Part shown: positions 37,942 through 50,855 of the stretch, one piece after another
Layout: every line of letters begins with the position of its first letter
Numbering within the stretch: the first letter of the stretch is position 1
Origin: Patiria pectinifera
Taxonomy: Eukaryota > Echinodermata > Asteroidea > Valvatida > Asterinidae
DNA length: 64,000 nucleotides
Direction: 5' to 3'
Assembly: GCA_029964075.1 (NCBI GenBank)
Contig: CM057136.1
Coordinates: forward strand, 14,310,381-14,374,380
Program-made: the position numbers and the translations under genes
Notes under the pieces: model-generated
The model's input: the letters and a program-made list of their open reading frames with translations, nothing else
What the model was told of the DNA's origin: nothing
Database searches by the model: none

Positions 37942-38018
37942 GAATCGGTCTGGATAGCTCAGTTGGTAGAGCACCGAAACGGTAATCCGGAGGCCACAGG
38001 TTCAAACCCAACCGGTTC
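37942..38018 (+). pseudogene. tRNA-like sequence, probably a tRNA pseudogene or SINE head
   Basis: An A box (TAGCTCAGTTGGTAGAGC, 37955-37972) with a perfect GCTC/GAGC D stem and a B box (GGTTCAAACCC, 37999-38009) are spaced as in tRNA genes. Between them CCGAAACGGTAATCCGG is a damaged anticodon arm, nearest to threonine tRNA (the loop would read GGT but lacks U33). GAATCGG and CCGGTTC at the ends can pair as a 7-bp stem with one G-T, but six extra bases separate it from the D stem and the T stem does not pair. Not a working tRNA. No obvious SINE body follows. Confidence 0.65.
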
Positions 38019-41000
38019 TAGTCAATTTCTTTGTTCAGCTTTAAGATTAAATCAAAATGAAACTTGTGGGAACGGGCAGAGTTTTGTGTTGACTATGAAA
38101 ATTAAGTAAATATAATTGGCTTTGTGGAGTTGTGGTTTCAAATCAACGTAAAAAAATCACAAAGCTTTTTTGTTGAAATACAGACAGTACAATGGGTTTT
38201 CTGAGAAACGACGTCTACTACTGCTACAATTTGTTGTTGAATTGTACTGTGTGTCTATGTGGATGTAGTTTTGAAGTTTTTACTTTGGTGGAATGATAAA
38301 TGTTGTTTTAACACTTGAATTTTTGCTGTTTCGTCGAAATTGCTTTGTTATTGAATCTTCCTCTGTATTAACATGGCTTACCGTCAAAGAACCCCCACCA
38401 CATGTGTCTAAATCCTCCCTTATATTAATTATACCCCAGTTGAACTTCATTTACAATCTTGTCCCATCACAACTTGTACACAGATTACAGTCTTCCATCA
38501 TCATTGTCTCCGGAGCTAATCAAAAAAATTAATACCGTGCAGATTGATAAGTCAATTCTTTCAGTTTTCCAAAAAGAAAAAAACAAATCATAACTCTCTT
38601 AAAGTCCTCATGGTTTCCGTGACAAATCTCAGCTGTCAGTAACAACCTTGATCCCTCATTAAAAAAAAATGGACCAAGTTTTTACCGAATATAGTCTTCC
38701 ATCAACAAAGTCTGTACCCAGAAATGCCCATATTTCAGTAACTTGATTGATACATTGAAGACAGACAGGTTCAGGTCTATTGGCTTATGCTTCAGAAAAA
38801 TTCCCAGTAAGTTCTTTGTGGTTTTTCCCTGACAAATCTCGGATTATGAGAAAAATTGTGTCCTTTCTCACAATACTCTTACCTGATTCCTTCCCAAGGG
38901 AAACACGAAACATGAAGCCCGTTTGGGCACTTTTATAATCACCTTGAAGGTAGTAAATCAAGAACGTGGTCAGGATTTCTCGAATAACCGCAGAGCTATT
39001 TATGAACTGCAACTTGATAAGGGATACATGGGTCTTTAGTAGTGGTAATGAGGTGGGATTTGTTGTGGCTAATAAGATTTGTCTTGTGGGAATTGGGAGT
39101 TGCCCTGCAGTAAATGTGAACAGCCGAGGCGCAAGTTCTACATTGATACACATAATCTGCCAAGTTCAAAACAGGATTACTTTTGTAACTCCACTCACTG
39201 AGAGTAGACAGTTTTTGTGCAGTGAGCCAAGTATGTTTCTGAGTCAACCACTCCAAACTTGAACTGCTCATTCTGTGTTGGGGAAACTTTCAATCCTGCA
39301 GAATCCAAGGAAACGAAAAACTTCGGCCTTGTCCAAATTACACGCGTGTCACATGCATGCATTGTACCAATCATCTCCCAACTTTTGTCTAATATTGATC
39401 AGTAGGTTGTGAGGCGAGTTGCTGATGTAGTATGTTGATTTCTACATGTATGTAAATGTCGGCCAAATAATCAGGACTCTGGTATGAGCCATCTGGCCCC
39501 TTCGCTGCTTGATGGATGCTCTCATGCACTGATCCCTGCTGTTTGGATGAAAGCCCTCCTCTGTTTAGTATCGGTCACGTATGGCTGGCTCATTGATGAA
39601 GAGGGAGATGTGAATGAAGAGGCTCTGGTCGTGGTCCTAGTGCACTATCCGTTATGGATGAAATATGGTTATTGGAATGGTCCTCTAAAAATGAAATGCA
39701 CGTGGTCTGTTTGGCTCCATTAGAATTGATGGATGGAGGTTTATTGCAAGAAATGGCTTTCATACAAATAGTTCTTTTCATCCAACAAATTTCAAAACTT
39801 TACTCATGGTTGAAATGAAACTTGGATTCGGACATTTACCAAATACCAACCACCCACATTGTCGAGTGTTTGCAATTGTGTGCATATTCCAAATTTATAG
39901 TCCATAAAAATATGTGTACACAATAAAAACAATCCCAAAAGTGTGTTATGTTTACAGGGTTCAGCTGTGCTTCATACTTGTAGAAGACATGTGAAATAGA
40001 GGCTTATCCACCAAAAAATGTGGATCCATTTTTCATGTCCATGAGACTAGCCCAAAGAAAAACAGTTTCATTCAGGTCTTGATCCTGGTCTTAATTGAAA
40101 TCCTTCAAAGCATAATCCTCTGTAACGCTTGCTATTCAGTATGTCCAAATTCATTTCTCATTAAATTTCTCATTGCTTTCGTGCTGGTTAACTTTGTTTG
40201 TTCACACTGTCTGCTGCTGAAGGTAATTTGACCAATTTACGGAAAATGAGGGGCTCGCCTCCTTTGTGGAGGAAGAAAAGACTCCAATAATAAATGCAGG
40301 AACTGATCTTGAAAGAAGAATCAATTACGCCTTGTTTCCTTCCCATGAGAGTACACAAATCTTACCAAGGTTTTCCTTCAAAAGTTGCCTTTCTTCATTT
40401 AAGTTTATAAACAGGATTGATTGGGTTGGAGCTTGTGTTGCAGACACTTATTTGAAAAGTATGAAAAGTGTGAGAAGGTTATACTTTTTTTCACTTTTGA
40501 AAAGTAAAAAAGCAATTTATCTTACAACAAGGTGTAGCTTTTCTTCAAACAGCATTCCAATTAAGAACTGACCCTGGTAACGAAAAGAATTCTGCAATCA
40601 CCTCTTGCATATTACATTTACATTGCTTAGATAACGCGATAAGAAATTTTAATTAATGTGAAATGAATTACGCAGAGGCCGGAGGCTACGTGTGTTCAAA
40701 TGGTGTACATGATTAATAAGCTGGGTAAGATTATATATGTCATAATAGCAAGTCACCATGAAATTATTTCTTACATAGTTTGCATTTTTTAAGTATTGTG
40801 GGTTTCAATCAAACACAACAATAAAGTGGACTGCTTTTCGAAACAATATTTCAGCATATTAAAGATTAGAAATTATATTACTGAAGCTAGTTTTTGAAGG
40901 GGATTGTTGTAAAGTTGAGCAAGTTTCCTTGGCGGGATTGAGATTTAGGATTAACAAGTGAAAATCTGTTCCCACAGACGCTATTGTATCCCTTGCGACT

Positions 41001-43831
41001 CATGAAATATGCATGGTCATGTGATAGAGACCAACATTGTTAGCCTTGAATCAACAAACTGTTGCCTACATTACAGTGCGTGCTTGTCTGCAAGGCGCCA
41101 ACTGAAAGAAAAAGAAACCTGTAGCACACCTCAACAATTGAACTTTATCGTCAGCTGTGTTCTTTCAGTTTCACCGTCTCCACGGATTGATTTCTAATAA
41201 GTTTCGGCTTCGATTTCTCTCTGGAGTATAAGATTTCTGTCACTTCAGTGACACGTCCTCAAAAGGGTTTCTTTTTAGTTAATTGCCGTCTTTAAAGACC
41301 CATTGTTGTTACAGTAAATATAGTGGAGGGTCTTTTGGGTAACGGAGCTGGGTTCTTTGTTTGTTGTGAAGTGGCTTGAGTTTGTTGCCAGACACACAGG
41401 GAGATTTGTCTGGTGGATGCCAGGGATGGTGCAAAGGAGGTGGTTTATTGGCCCAGTCAATACGCCTCAACAATAGATGCAGGTGGGAGAATTGGAGCAG
41501 TGTTAAAATTATTGATTTGGTGTTTTATATTACGTATACATGCTAACACTTGCAGGAAGTGAGGGTGGTATTGTTCAATTGGTTTTGGAGCAGTTACTTC
41601 AGTTTTACCATGGAGAAATAATCATGGGTGAATAATCATGGGTTTACGTAGAGTTAAATGAATCTTGGTTTTTATATGAGCTGACTTTGCTTTTGTTTGA
41701 AAAACTTTTGAAGATAAAATACCATGGTTTAGTACATGTAAAAAGAGAAATTTTCATGATGGTTTACATGTATTTCGAAAATAAATTAACATTTGAAAAA
41801 TGTGGAACCTAATTTTTTATAATTTTTTTCTACTTTTTCACTTTTCTAATAGTTACATCTGAATGCAATTAAAAAAGAGAAGAATTTTGTTAGGAGTTGT
41901 AAATAATGGTTTTGAGCTTTTGATTGATCTCTCCAAGTAATTTTTTGTCATCTTCCAAAACTATAGTCGAAATGAAAGCTTAGGTTGTTGTCTGTGTACT
42001 CTCTACTAAAAGTTAAGGAACTCCAACATACAATGTACACGTTTCTGTCAGCCAAGTCAGGGGCTTCAAAATTCAAGGAACATTTAAAAAAAATTCTAAT
42101 TTTGCCTTTGGCAAGGGTCCTGTCAGTATCGAAACAGTATTCTTTCGATTCATATTTCCGTTCAATCCAGTTAGTAACTCAGTAAGGAGTTAGCAGCAGT
42201 TTTATTCATTTGCAAATTTGTGTTTTACACCATCTTATCCTTTTGGGTCTACTCGGTGTAGAATTCCCATATGTGTCGATGTGTCATAATTTTATAAACA
42301 TATCAGTTTTCCATATTGCAGAGAAAGCACTCAAGTCACTGTGTTTCCATATAGTACCCTAACCCTGTATACAACAGATTGTAATGACATGCCCAAGGAT
42401 TCGGTCGCTGGTTCTTTAATTGGGTCCCAGCGAGTGTGTCATTGGAAAGGCCATCCCTGACAGAACGCTTTAACCAGATCAGCATCAGGCCAATATTAAC
42501 AGATGGCGGTATGATCACAGGTCGGCAGCTCAAAAAGGGGAAAAGCGCTCATGCGTTTTAAGTGGATAGGTTAAAGGTTAAGGGAAGCTGAGGCTTTTGA
42601 TTGGCTGTTCAAGGCTTGTTCTCACATCATTCAAAGAGCCCAATTCATCAAGTTTTTTTTAAAAAAAATGCCTAAGTGGCTTGGAAGTTTAGCATTCTTA
42701 GTTGTCACTGTTTGCCAGCTAGCTGATTTTTACTTATAGTCGCTCTGCCAAAAATATGTTTTAAATTGATATGACACCCCCCCCCTCCCAATGGTAAACC
42801 ACTACATCAGTTCAAAGACGCATTGTTCTGTACAACAAGCTAATGCATGTACATCAGCTAAAAACCTCTGTGGTTTTCTACAGATAGCGGAACACGTGTG
42901 TTGATTGATAGCCACCATAATTATTAGAATAGTGCAGTGAAGGCTTGCATGTATGCAGCTCTACAGTGCGGGACATTGTGTGCTGCACATAATCTCTATT
43001 TGTAGTACAAACTATCCCAGAATACAGTGCAATATCATCATGTACTGCACACTTCCAATCCATCAAAGGGTCTACAATCCGTAACTTCACCAAATACAAA
43101 CTTGTCCCAGTTTGCCTTAACAATTTAGTCGAGCCTCAGGCGTCCCAAACACTTGACTGGAGCTACATGTATACTGACATTTTACATGTTCAAAAATGTC
43201 TACATGTAACCGTGGCATTGGCAGCCTGTTTAGACACAGCCTCGCCTTCCTCTCCAATCTCAATGACCATCAATAACTAGAAGCCAGCTTATCAGTTCCA
43301 TATTCCACAAAACCCAGATTTTAACTACACCCGGAACACACTGTTGAGTAGGCTATCCCACGCGCTCAATCACTCAGCAGAATTTAATGAAATTTTATCG
43401 CAGGTCAGCCTGGGTTGGAAGCAAATGGGTTTGCCACATTAAAAGCACAGAGACAGTTATATTTATTGCTTTTTATTAATTGTTTGAAGTTTTCAACTGA
43501 AATTGGTGGATGATTTGAAAATCATTTGTTTTTTTTATATAGATAGATTTTTCGTGTTCAATGTTTTTTTTGCAACGGGCAATATAAAAAAATCTTTCAA
43601 CAAATCAAAATACAGATGAATAAATTCTGTGAAATAATGTTTAAATGGAAGGCAATTTGTACATTGTGTATCAAATGTAAATAAAGAGGAGTATTGTATT
43701 GATCTGTATTGTTGGCTAACTTGGCCTACATGTACCGGGTAATTGTCATTCATACTTATTTTAAAAAAAAACGTAGCAGTGCCACTGTACATTACAAAGA
43801 AATGACGATAGAGCACAAGTTTATCTGTTCC

Positions 43832-44170
43832 CAGATTTCTTGGAAGAAAGCTACAATGTATTTTACATCTGTTGAATCCTGTAGACCTTTTCAGTCACTG
43901 ATGAGATTTCCATGGACGGTTTTCTTCAATTCATCGGCTTTGTTGTTGTTTACTGACTGTGTATTAAACTCATTCAGTCTGACCAGCACCACAGTGCATA
44001 AATCAGTCGCAGAAACAGACAATGGATGTACAAGTTGTTTTCCTCAGATTTCTTGGAAGTTTTCCAAAAGCTGTTCAACATCTGTTCCTGTAGTGTAGGC
44101 CCTTTTCAATCACTGATGTTTACTCAGATTTGTCTGCTTTGTTGTTGTTTACTCACGGAAACTATGAAGG
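43832..44170 (+). repeat. Diverged tandem duplication, period ~213 bp
   Basis: Copy 1 begins CAGATTTCTTGGAAG at 43832 and copy 2 begins with the same 15 bases at 44045. Shared blocks in the same order are CATCTGTT, CTGTAG, CCTTTTCA/GTCACTGATG (CCTTTTCAATCACTGATG in copy 2) and GCTTTGTTGTTGTTTACT. Copy 2 is shorter. It is non-coding. Confidence 0.75.
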
Positions 44171-44767
44171 CTGTCAAACTTTTATAAACAACAATTTTAC
44201 CAATCTCTGAATAAGAGGCCACCAGAGATCCACTGGTCCGTATTTCCTAAATTTCCCTCCAAAACTTTCCTAGTTACAGTTGTCAAGGATGCATCTTTTT
44301 GTCACTGAAACCATACATAACTGTCCCTAAAGAAATCTCTGTTTTCCTTTTGTGATGCTACTTCGGTGCTCAAGGCTTGTTTCATAATCCAACTTGAAGG
44401 TTGATGCTTTGGTAGTTTGGACAAAAGGCAGGAAAATCTGTCCTGAAGGTGATTTCTTTCTGTTTTTTTTTACATTGTTGAATTTTAAGGAATGAAAGTA
44501 TGTTTACAGTGTGCATTTGTGGAGACATGCAAATTATTAAGACATTTAATAAATGTTTTGGATATTTAATTGGCACAATAGGCCTAAACTTACAGGTTGT
44601 GGTTCAGTTAAATCATGGAGGAATGTGTTTTTATTCCTCCATGGTTAAATATATTGCATGGAATCTATAAAGATCTTGAAAAGAAATATATTTCACAGAT
44701 CCAGAAAGGCACATATATACTGTACATGTGTACAATCTGCATGTATAAAAAACCCCAGAAATTAACA

Positions 44768-46190
44768 AACCTTGCAAATTTCGCAAGGCACAAATGCTAA
44801 TGTACCTGTACATGTAGCATTTTTTCATGAAAGCCCATAAGCTTCAGTGTGGTTTTGTTGCACAACAGAAATATATTGGTTGGGGGACAAAAACTCTGAA
44901 TGAAGAATGTTGGCATTGACTGATCTGAGGTTGAGTTGAAGTACGAGAGGGCAGCCTCTGTACTCTGCTACTTCCTCTACTAGTGCCTGGAGCAACTCTG
45001 GTGATCCCTAAAATTGAAATCATGAAAGAAATTCTTTCTTGAATAAGACAAATCCCAAGTTGCCAAATCCCTGCCGGTTTTAGCTATTGTGGTCTGTATT
45101 CCTTGCTTTGTGGTATGGTCCTGTTGAATAGGAGACATTTTGGTTTACTTTTATGCCGAAAGCCGCCGTTGTTAAGTAGCCGTTGACAATAAGACTTGAA
45201 CAATGTGCGACATTCTGCCTCCATCTGATCAAATCAAGTACAGAATTGAATTGCACTTTGACGTTGAGTTTTGAATTTGAAAGTAGACTCATTTTCTGAT
45301 AGTTTAAATTCAGTGAATGATATAGGAAAATCTGGATCTTTTTAAAGACAAGTAAACATTTTTATACACTTTATGAATGAAGATTTGTTGCAATTTTTAC
45401 TTTTTAGTAAGTCATGTTTGCAATGCAAATTACATCTGAAACACTATATTTATCAGTGTTGTCAGTCGCACCAGAAATATGATGTCATAGGTATAAGTTT
45501 CTCACCACATAGTGACTTACAGGTATCGGGTGTAATTTACGTATGGTACATGTAGTTGCCATGCCACAAAATGACATTGTACTCAGAAAGTCGATGCGCA
45601 ATTCGTCTGCATGTATGTACCGGTAACACCATAACTTTGTGGTACACCCGTGAAACATTATACATAACTTGTTATCATTAATCTATCTATCACTGATTCC
45701 TTTCTCAAGTGTTTGTTATTAATTCCTGAACTAGTAGAAATCCAGGAAACCGGCCAGCTTCCAAGTTCCATCAATAGTCGTTAATTCTCACTCCTATGAT
45801 CTGTGGTTTCCTGGCCTTGAGGCTACACCAGGCTGCTTCAAGCCCAGACTGGTACAGGTACCAGGAATGTTCCCTTGCTCCAATGACGTACTCCCCAGGG
45901 CGTCCCCGTTCACAGTGAACTTTAAAGTAATGAAAGTTGGGAGTAAACCGGAACTGATTTTCGGGGAAGAATTGTTAATTGTTATCAATTTTTGGGGATT
46001 GATTTGTAACAAAATCAGTGGGAGATCAAGGGCCTATGGGGAAGCGAGCCTCTGTGACAGTTATTGGAGTGTCTGAAAAAAAACACCCCAGAAAATTGAA
46101 ATCAAATATCTAAAACTCATGGAATTTAGTCGTTAAGGTGCTGTATGATCCATTTTAGGCTTTGTATCCATCCGCAGTAAACCATAGTGA
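44768..46190 (+). repeat. Large tandem duplication, copy A
   Basis: This copy is paired with 46447-47715. Shared blocks occur in the same order over more than 1.2 kb: GGTTGAGTTGAAGTACG, GAGGGCAGCCTCTGTACT, GGTGATCCCTAAAATTGAA, TGAAAGAAATTCTTTCTTGA, CCAAATCCCTGCCGGTTT, CTATCTATCACTGATTCC, AGCCCAGACTGGTAC and GTGAACTTTAAAG. Divergence is perhaps 15-25% with indels, so the event is old. Minus-strand frames in both copies give related peptides (NGYLTTAAFGIKVN here, NGYFTNAAVGTKVN in copy B). They are interrupted by stops and I do not recognise them. Confidence 0.9.
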
Positions 46191-46446
46191 AAATGGGAAA
46201 ATAAAAATTTGTTCATAAAAAAATCCCTAACTTCCTAGGGGGTGTGCAAAATCATATTAAATTTGGAGGATTCAGGACTGTTGGGGTTTGTTTTTTCCTT
46301 ATTGCAAAAAGTGCTGCGATAGAAATTTTTTACACTGGTTTCGGGTGTATGTAATATTTTGAGTGGAATTCAGCCCTTGTTCGTATACCGTAGATCTTGT
46401 AAAGTACGCGTTCATGTACACATGTTATGGTTAAAACAGTAATCCC

Positions 46447-47715
46447 ATGCAAATTTTATAAGGTGCAAACACCACATACATGTACATGTACATGTAGCAT
46501 TTCATTTATTAAAACCCACAACTTTATGTGAGATTGAGCACAACTGAAATGGGTTCCAGTTGTTTGGGTGGGAAAACCCTCTCAATGAAAAGCTTTGGCA
46601 GTGACTGATCTAAGGTTGAGTTGAAGTACGCGAGGGCAGCCTCTGTACTTTACTGCTTCCTACTAGTGGTGCCTGGAGCAAGTCTGGTGATCCCTAAAAT
46701 TGAATTCATGAAAGAAATTCTTTCTTGAATAGGAAAAATCCCAAGTCGCCAAATCCCTGCCGGTTTGTGTGGCCTGTATTCCTTGCTCTGCGGCACGGAC
46801 CTGTTCAATAGGAGAAGTTTTCTGTTGACTTTTGTGCCTACAGCTGCATTTGTGAAGTAGCCGTTCACATTATGAGTTAAAAAAAGGTTCAAAAGTTCCT
46901 CTTCAGACGGATTACTAGTTTTGAATTTGAAAGCGGATTTACTTTCTGACCGTTTTATGTTGTGAATAATATGTGTTTTTTTATTGACAAATACAATTTT
47001 ACAAATAAAATGAGATTTGTCCAATTTTTTTTTTCAATTCATGATTGTGATGTGAATATATCAGAAACAATGTTATCGGTTGCAGAACAAAGTGACGTAT
47101 TTTGTATTAAGTTGCCTTGCCACAAAGTTGGTGTGCCAAAAAGTGACGTAGTGTTCTGCAAGTCTGTTCTGCGTAATTCTTTGTAACACTGTAACTTTGT
47201 GGCGCACCCAATGATACACTTTGGAAATGTTATCATTAATCTATCTATCACTGATTCCTTTCTCAAGTTTCTGCTAATTCCTGACTTTGTGGAAAGGTGG
47301 CCACTTCCATCGATGCTCATTAATTCTCACTCAGTATGATCTGCGGTTTCATGGCCTTCTACCAGGCTGTCTCTAGCCCAGACTGGTACCGTACCTGTAC
47401 CAGGAATGTTCCCATTCTCCAGTGCTCCAATGACTTACTGACTCCACAGGGCTTCCCCCATTGACTGTGAACTTTAAAGCTATGAAATTTGGGAGAGTAA
47501 TGATCTTTCTAGGAATCAATTTTCCTCCATAAGGTTCTGATTTGTGGACATATCAGTGGGAGACCAGGACACTGTGGGGAAGCAACCCTTGTGATGATGA
47601 TGTGTGTGTCTGTAAAATAGAAGGAAAAAAAATCCATATTTCTCCAGATTTGTTTTAGTCTTTTGAGGTCTGTATGATCTGCTTTAAGCCATTTGCAGTT
47701 TGCAGTCTTTACAGG
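46447..47715 (+). repeat. Large tandem duplication, copy B
   Basis: This is the second copy of the segment at 44768-46190, offset by about 1.68 kb and in direct orientation. It starts at a TACATG-rich stretch (46478-46498) that also precedes the conserved part of copy A, and fades out near 47700. The two copies share alternating conserved and diverged blocks. The minus-strand frame is longer here (46650-47024) but has no recognised domain. Confidence 0.9.
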
Positions 47716-47759
47716 AAAAGGGACCAAAAATTGTCCTGTATGCATTTGGTGTGCAGGCA

Positions 47760-48033
47760 TGGGCAAACTGTCAATCAAACTGCTAGGGAGTCCAGTTGAT
47801 GCATCAGTACTTTCCTCGCCTTCCACCGCTGTGACCCGGGTTCGAATCCCGCCTGGGCCAACATGTGGATTGGGTTTTCAGTCCCTGTCTGATTCCTTAG
47901 AATATCCTTCTAGAGTTTTCCTCCCACCACTGAAACTGTATTACCTTCCACATCTTCATCCAAGTCTTATCCACCCTGTTTTGGTGCTTGCGCTGTTGGA
48001 TGTTGTCGAAATAAATAAATAAAATAAACAAAT
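47760..48033 (+). mobile_element. tRNA-derived SINE
   Basis: A polymerase III B box, GGTTCGAATCC (47839-47849), sits in GACCCGGGTTCGAATCCCGC, followed by TGGGCCAACATGTGGATTGG and the GTTTTCCTCCCACC segment (about 47926) found in several invertebrate SINE families. The element ends in an A/T-rich tail AAATAAATAAATAAAATAAA (48009-48028), as expected for LINE-mediated insertion. The tRNA-like 5' half is badly decayed and its A box is not clear, so the left boundary is approximate. It begins just after copy B of the large duplication. Confidence 0.8.
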
Positions 48034-48441
48034 GTGTACATGCTACAGGTTTAGCGCATTTCCAGTTGGAAATTGGTCATATGGCATTTGCACATAGTCT
48101 CCACTTGTAACTTGTTTTCAGGATTAGGTATAATGCTCTTGCACTTCCTGGATACATTGACCATTTATGAATCTTATCTGCCACTTAATGCTAGCTTGCT
48201 CCCTTCCTGTGAGTGTCTTGAGCCCTCAATTAGCACCGATTTCTATCACTTAAATTATTAATCTGGCTGGCTATTGCCCGTTGACAAACAAGGGCAATTA
48301 AAAGGAATTTGTGGATGTGGACAGGCTGCATCCTTTCCAATGATGTTGCACTTTTATTTGCGTAGATTGTCATGTGGAAATTAGATTATGGAAAGGATGG
48401 ACAATGGGTTTATCAACGTGCTGTGATTGCCAGAGGCGTGT

Positions 48442-48456
48442 CCAACAGAGGGCGCT
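48442..48456 (+). promoter_or_regulatory. CTCF-like site
   Basis: CCAACAGAGGGCGCT matches 14 of 15 positions of the animal CTCF core CCASYAGRKGGCRSY (mismatch at the fourth base). A weaker match is at 7214-7228 in intron 1 (GCAACAGAGGGCAGT). Similar AGAGGGCGC strings also occur inside dispersed repeats, so this may be a repeat relic. Confidence 0.35.
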
Positions 48457-50586
48457 ATAACTTTGCCACATTGTAGTACATTGTATGTAAGAATTAGAGG
48501 CACCTTTATTGACGTTTGTTGCATTTATTAACTCCTCTTCATATGGTTTTTATAAATTGTAAAGATGTTTGTAACAATATCTCAACCAATTGACAAACAG
48601 ACAGTTGGGAACGAGATATAACAAGTCAAATCACAGGTCAATAGACCATTATCATGTTGCAGCTATTTGACTTTTTTCCCATTCAAATCAATGTAACCAA
48701 AGCGAGGCTGGAAAGACAAATATTCTGGTTCCTTTTTGCACAAAAAACATTATCAACATCATTCAGTACTGTTATTGGATACAGGGAACATGACCGAAAT
48801 GGTGGCAGCATTAAAAAGGTCTAAGTTTACGCATAAGGTCATGAGTAGCAGGGGATGAATATGAGTATGACCAAGGGATGGTTATGACTTCCGTTGGACC
48901 ATGGACTTGTAACTGACTTGTTAGAACATTGCGGAATGGATTAACGTTCTATATTGTTTTGGATCCTGTTCGTAAGTGGCTGTGTCCTACACACACGCGC
49001 AACTCTGATTAACAGCACCAATTGGCTACACACATCATTTTGTGCTACTATCGGTTCCAATGTTTCAATGTTACTTTGTGTGCAGTGGGCGTGGTTTACT
49101 TGTGCATGTAAGTTGAAACGATGTCACACTTACGAACCGGATACTACATGTATTGAAAGACATGCATTGGATTGTGCTCTCATTTGGTGAGAAGTAGGTT
49201 TACATACTGTTAAGAACAATTATATTCAACTCCTCTGTCAACATTATTAATTTCGCACATTTGGAAATTCCAATGAAAGTGATCCCAGAAGATAGCAACA
49301 TAACTTCCTTGTTTATTTCATCATTAGGTCATCAGGTTGAACTTTGGGGAATTCCCAACGGAACTGCTTTGGTGTCATGTTACATCACATGCTACATCAC
49401 CTGCCACAGTGTCATGTTTATTATTTTGTTTTCGATTGTAATGTTGACACCTCTAAGTTAGTATGTTGTATGCTGTAAACGTAAGGATGACCACGATTTG
49501 ACACAAGTTTTTAGAAAAACAAGGAAACATAATTAACATGTACCTTTTAACAATTTATGCAACTGAAAGACCTCTTTCTTCTAAAGTTTTCCTGATAACA
49601 AGACACATTACAATTTGAAAATTCATCCCAAAATTGCCAATTATAGACTTTTACAAAACACACAATGGAAGCATTGGAAAACCCAAGTCACCGATATTTA
49701 CTTCCCACGATTTCAATCACAAAATTCTGCTGAGAGATTTGAATAAGATTGAGAAGAAAGATAAATCTGTATTCCAATCAGCACACTTTATCACTTTATG
49801 AAAGGGGTAATCTTGCTAGGTCACTCCTAAGAATTGGCGAGCTGAACATGTCTGGCCTCTCCCAGGGGGGAGTCACTGACTTCAGATAAAATCCACTAGG
49901 GTCTTTTCTCTGTCTTTAACAGCCATGATCAGATGTTTTTGGTGTTTTGATACAAAGAGAGATATTGAGCTTTTCATGAAATACTGAATCGTGTAAATCT
50001 GCTTCCATCTTGGGGCAGCTGGTGGGAATAATGTCAGATTGATGCAAGGGTTATCTGAAAAGATGTCCAACTGGGATTTTATAATCAGAATTGGAATCAG
50101 TCATTGAACTCTAGGTCTTGGATACTAAAACATTGTCAAAAGATAATTGTCAAAAAAATAAGAGAAAAAAATAAATAAAGCAAAACTAAAAAAGTGGTGA
50201 ACTTTAAAATTTGCCAGAAATTTTTGTACGGAATTTCTGGGTCCATTTTTTGCAGACAGTCTCTCTAAACTGCCAAGTCATTTGTCAAACATGTACACAT
50301 TTTACAAAATGGGTTTAGCATAGCCAAATTTTGTTTTGTGCAAGCATGGAGCTCCATCCATGGAGCATCATGTGACTATAATCACCTGACCTCGCTCAGT
50401 GACATGCTTCCTTTAGCAGAAACATGAAATTTGGCGGGGTACCCCATGGGATGTTCACTGTCTCAGTCAAGCTTGACCAAGGACCCTCCAGCTTGACCCT
50501 GTGAGGTCAAGCAGCTGGGTGCCACAACAAATGCAGCATTGTCTGTACACTGTACTGGTTAATAATGATAATAATGGGGCTACATG

Positions 50587-50855
50587 GGTCTGGTCATTTC
50601 TATAATTAAATTCCTTTTTTTCTTTTTTCCTGTACATCTGACATCTCTGAATTCTATATTCTCTGATAATGCTTTATGCAGTCCGTCCTCCAGAGTGATT
50701 ATGAATAGCAAAAAACTACCTATGTACCCAACAAAAACAATCATTTGAAGTCACTTTTTAAATATGCTTGAAAAAAAAAAATTACAAGTTCCAAGGTAAC
50801 AGGGACGGGAATACTGTCACACTTTAATCTATAGGATGGGCACAGGCTGTACAGT
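50587..50855 (+). repeat. Dispersed repeat, copy 1
   Basis: The segment is related to 61578-61860 in the same orientation, 11 kb apart. Common blocks in order are CTGACATCT, TCCTCCA-GAGTGATTATGAATAGCAAA, ATCATTTGAA, AAGTCA-TTTTTAA, CCAAGGTAA-AGGGAC and GTCACACTT. Divergence is moderate. It has no coding capacity and no clear inverted termini. Confidence 0.8.

Noticed and set aside
46650-47024. 124-codon minus-strand ORF in copy B of the large duplication
   Set aside because: The related frame in copy A is interrupted by stops, and no family is recognised, so a functional gene is not supported.
47693-48022. 109-codon plus-strand ORF
   Set aside because: It is a translation of the tRNA-derived SINE.
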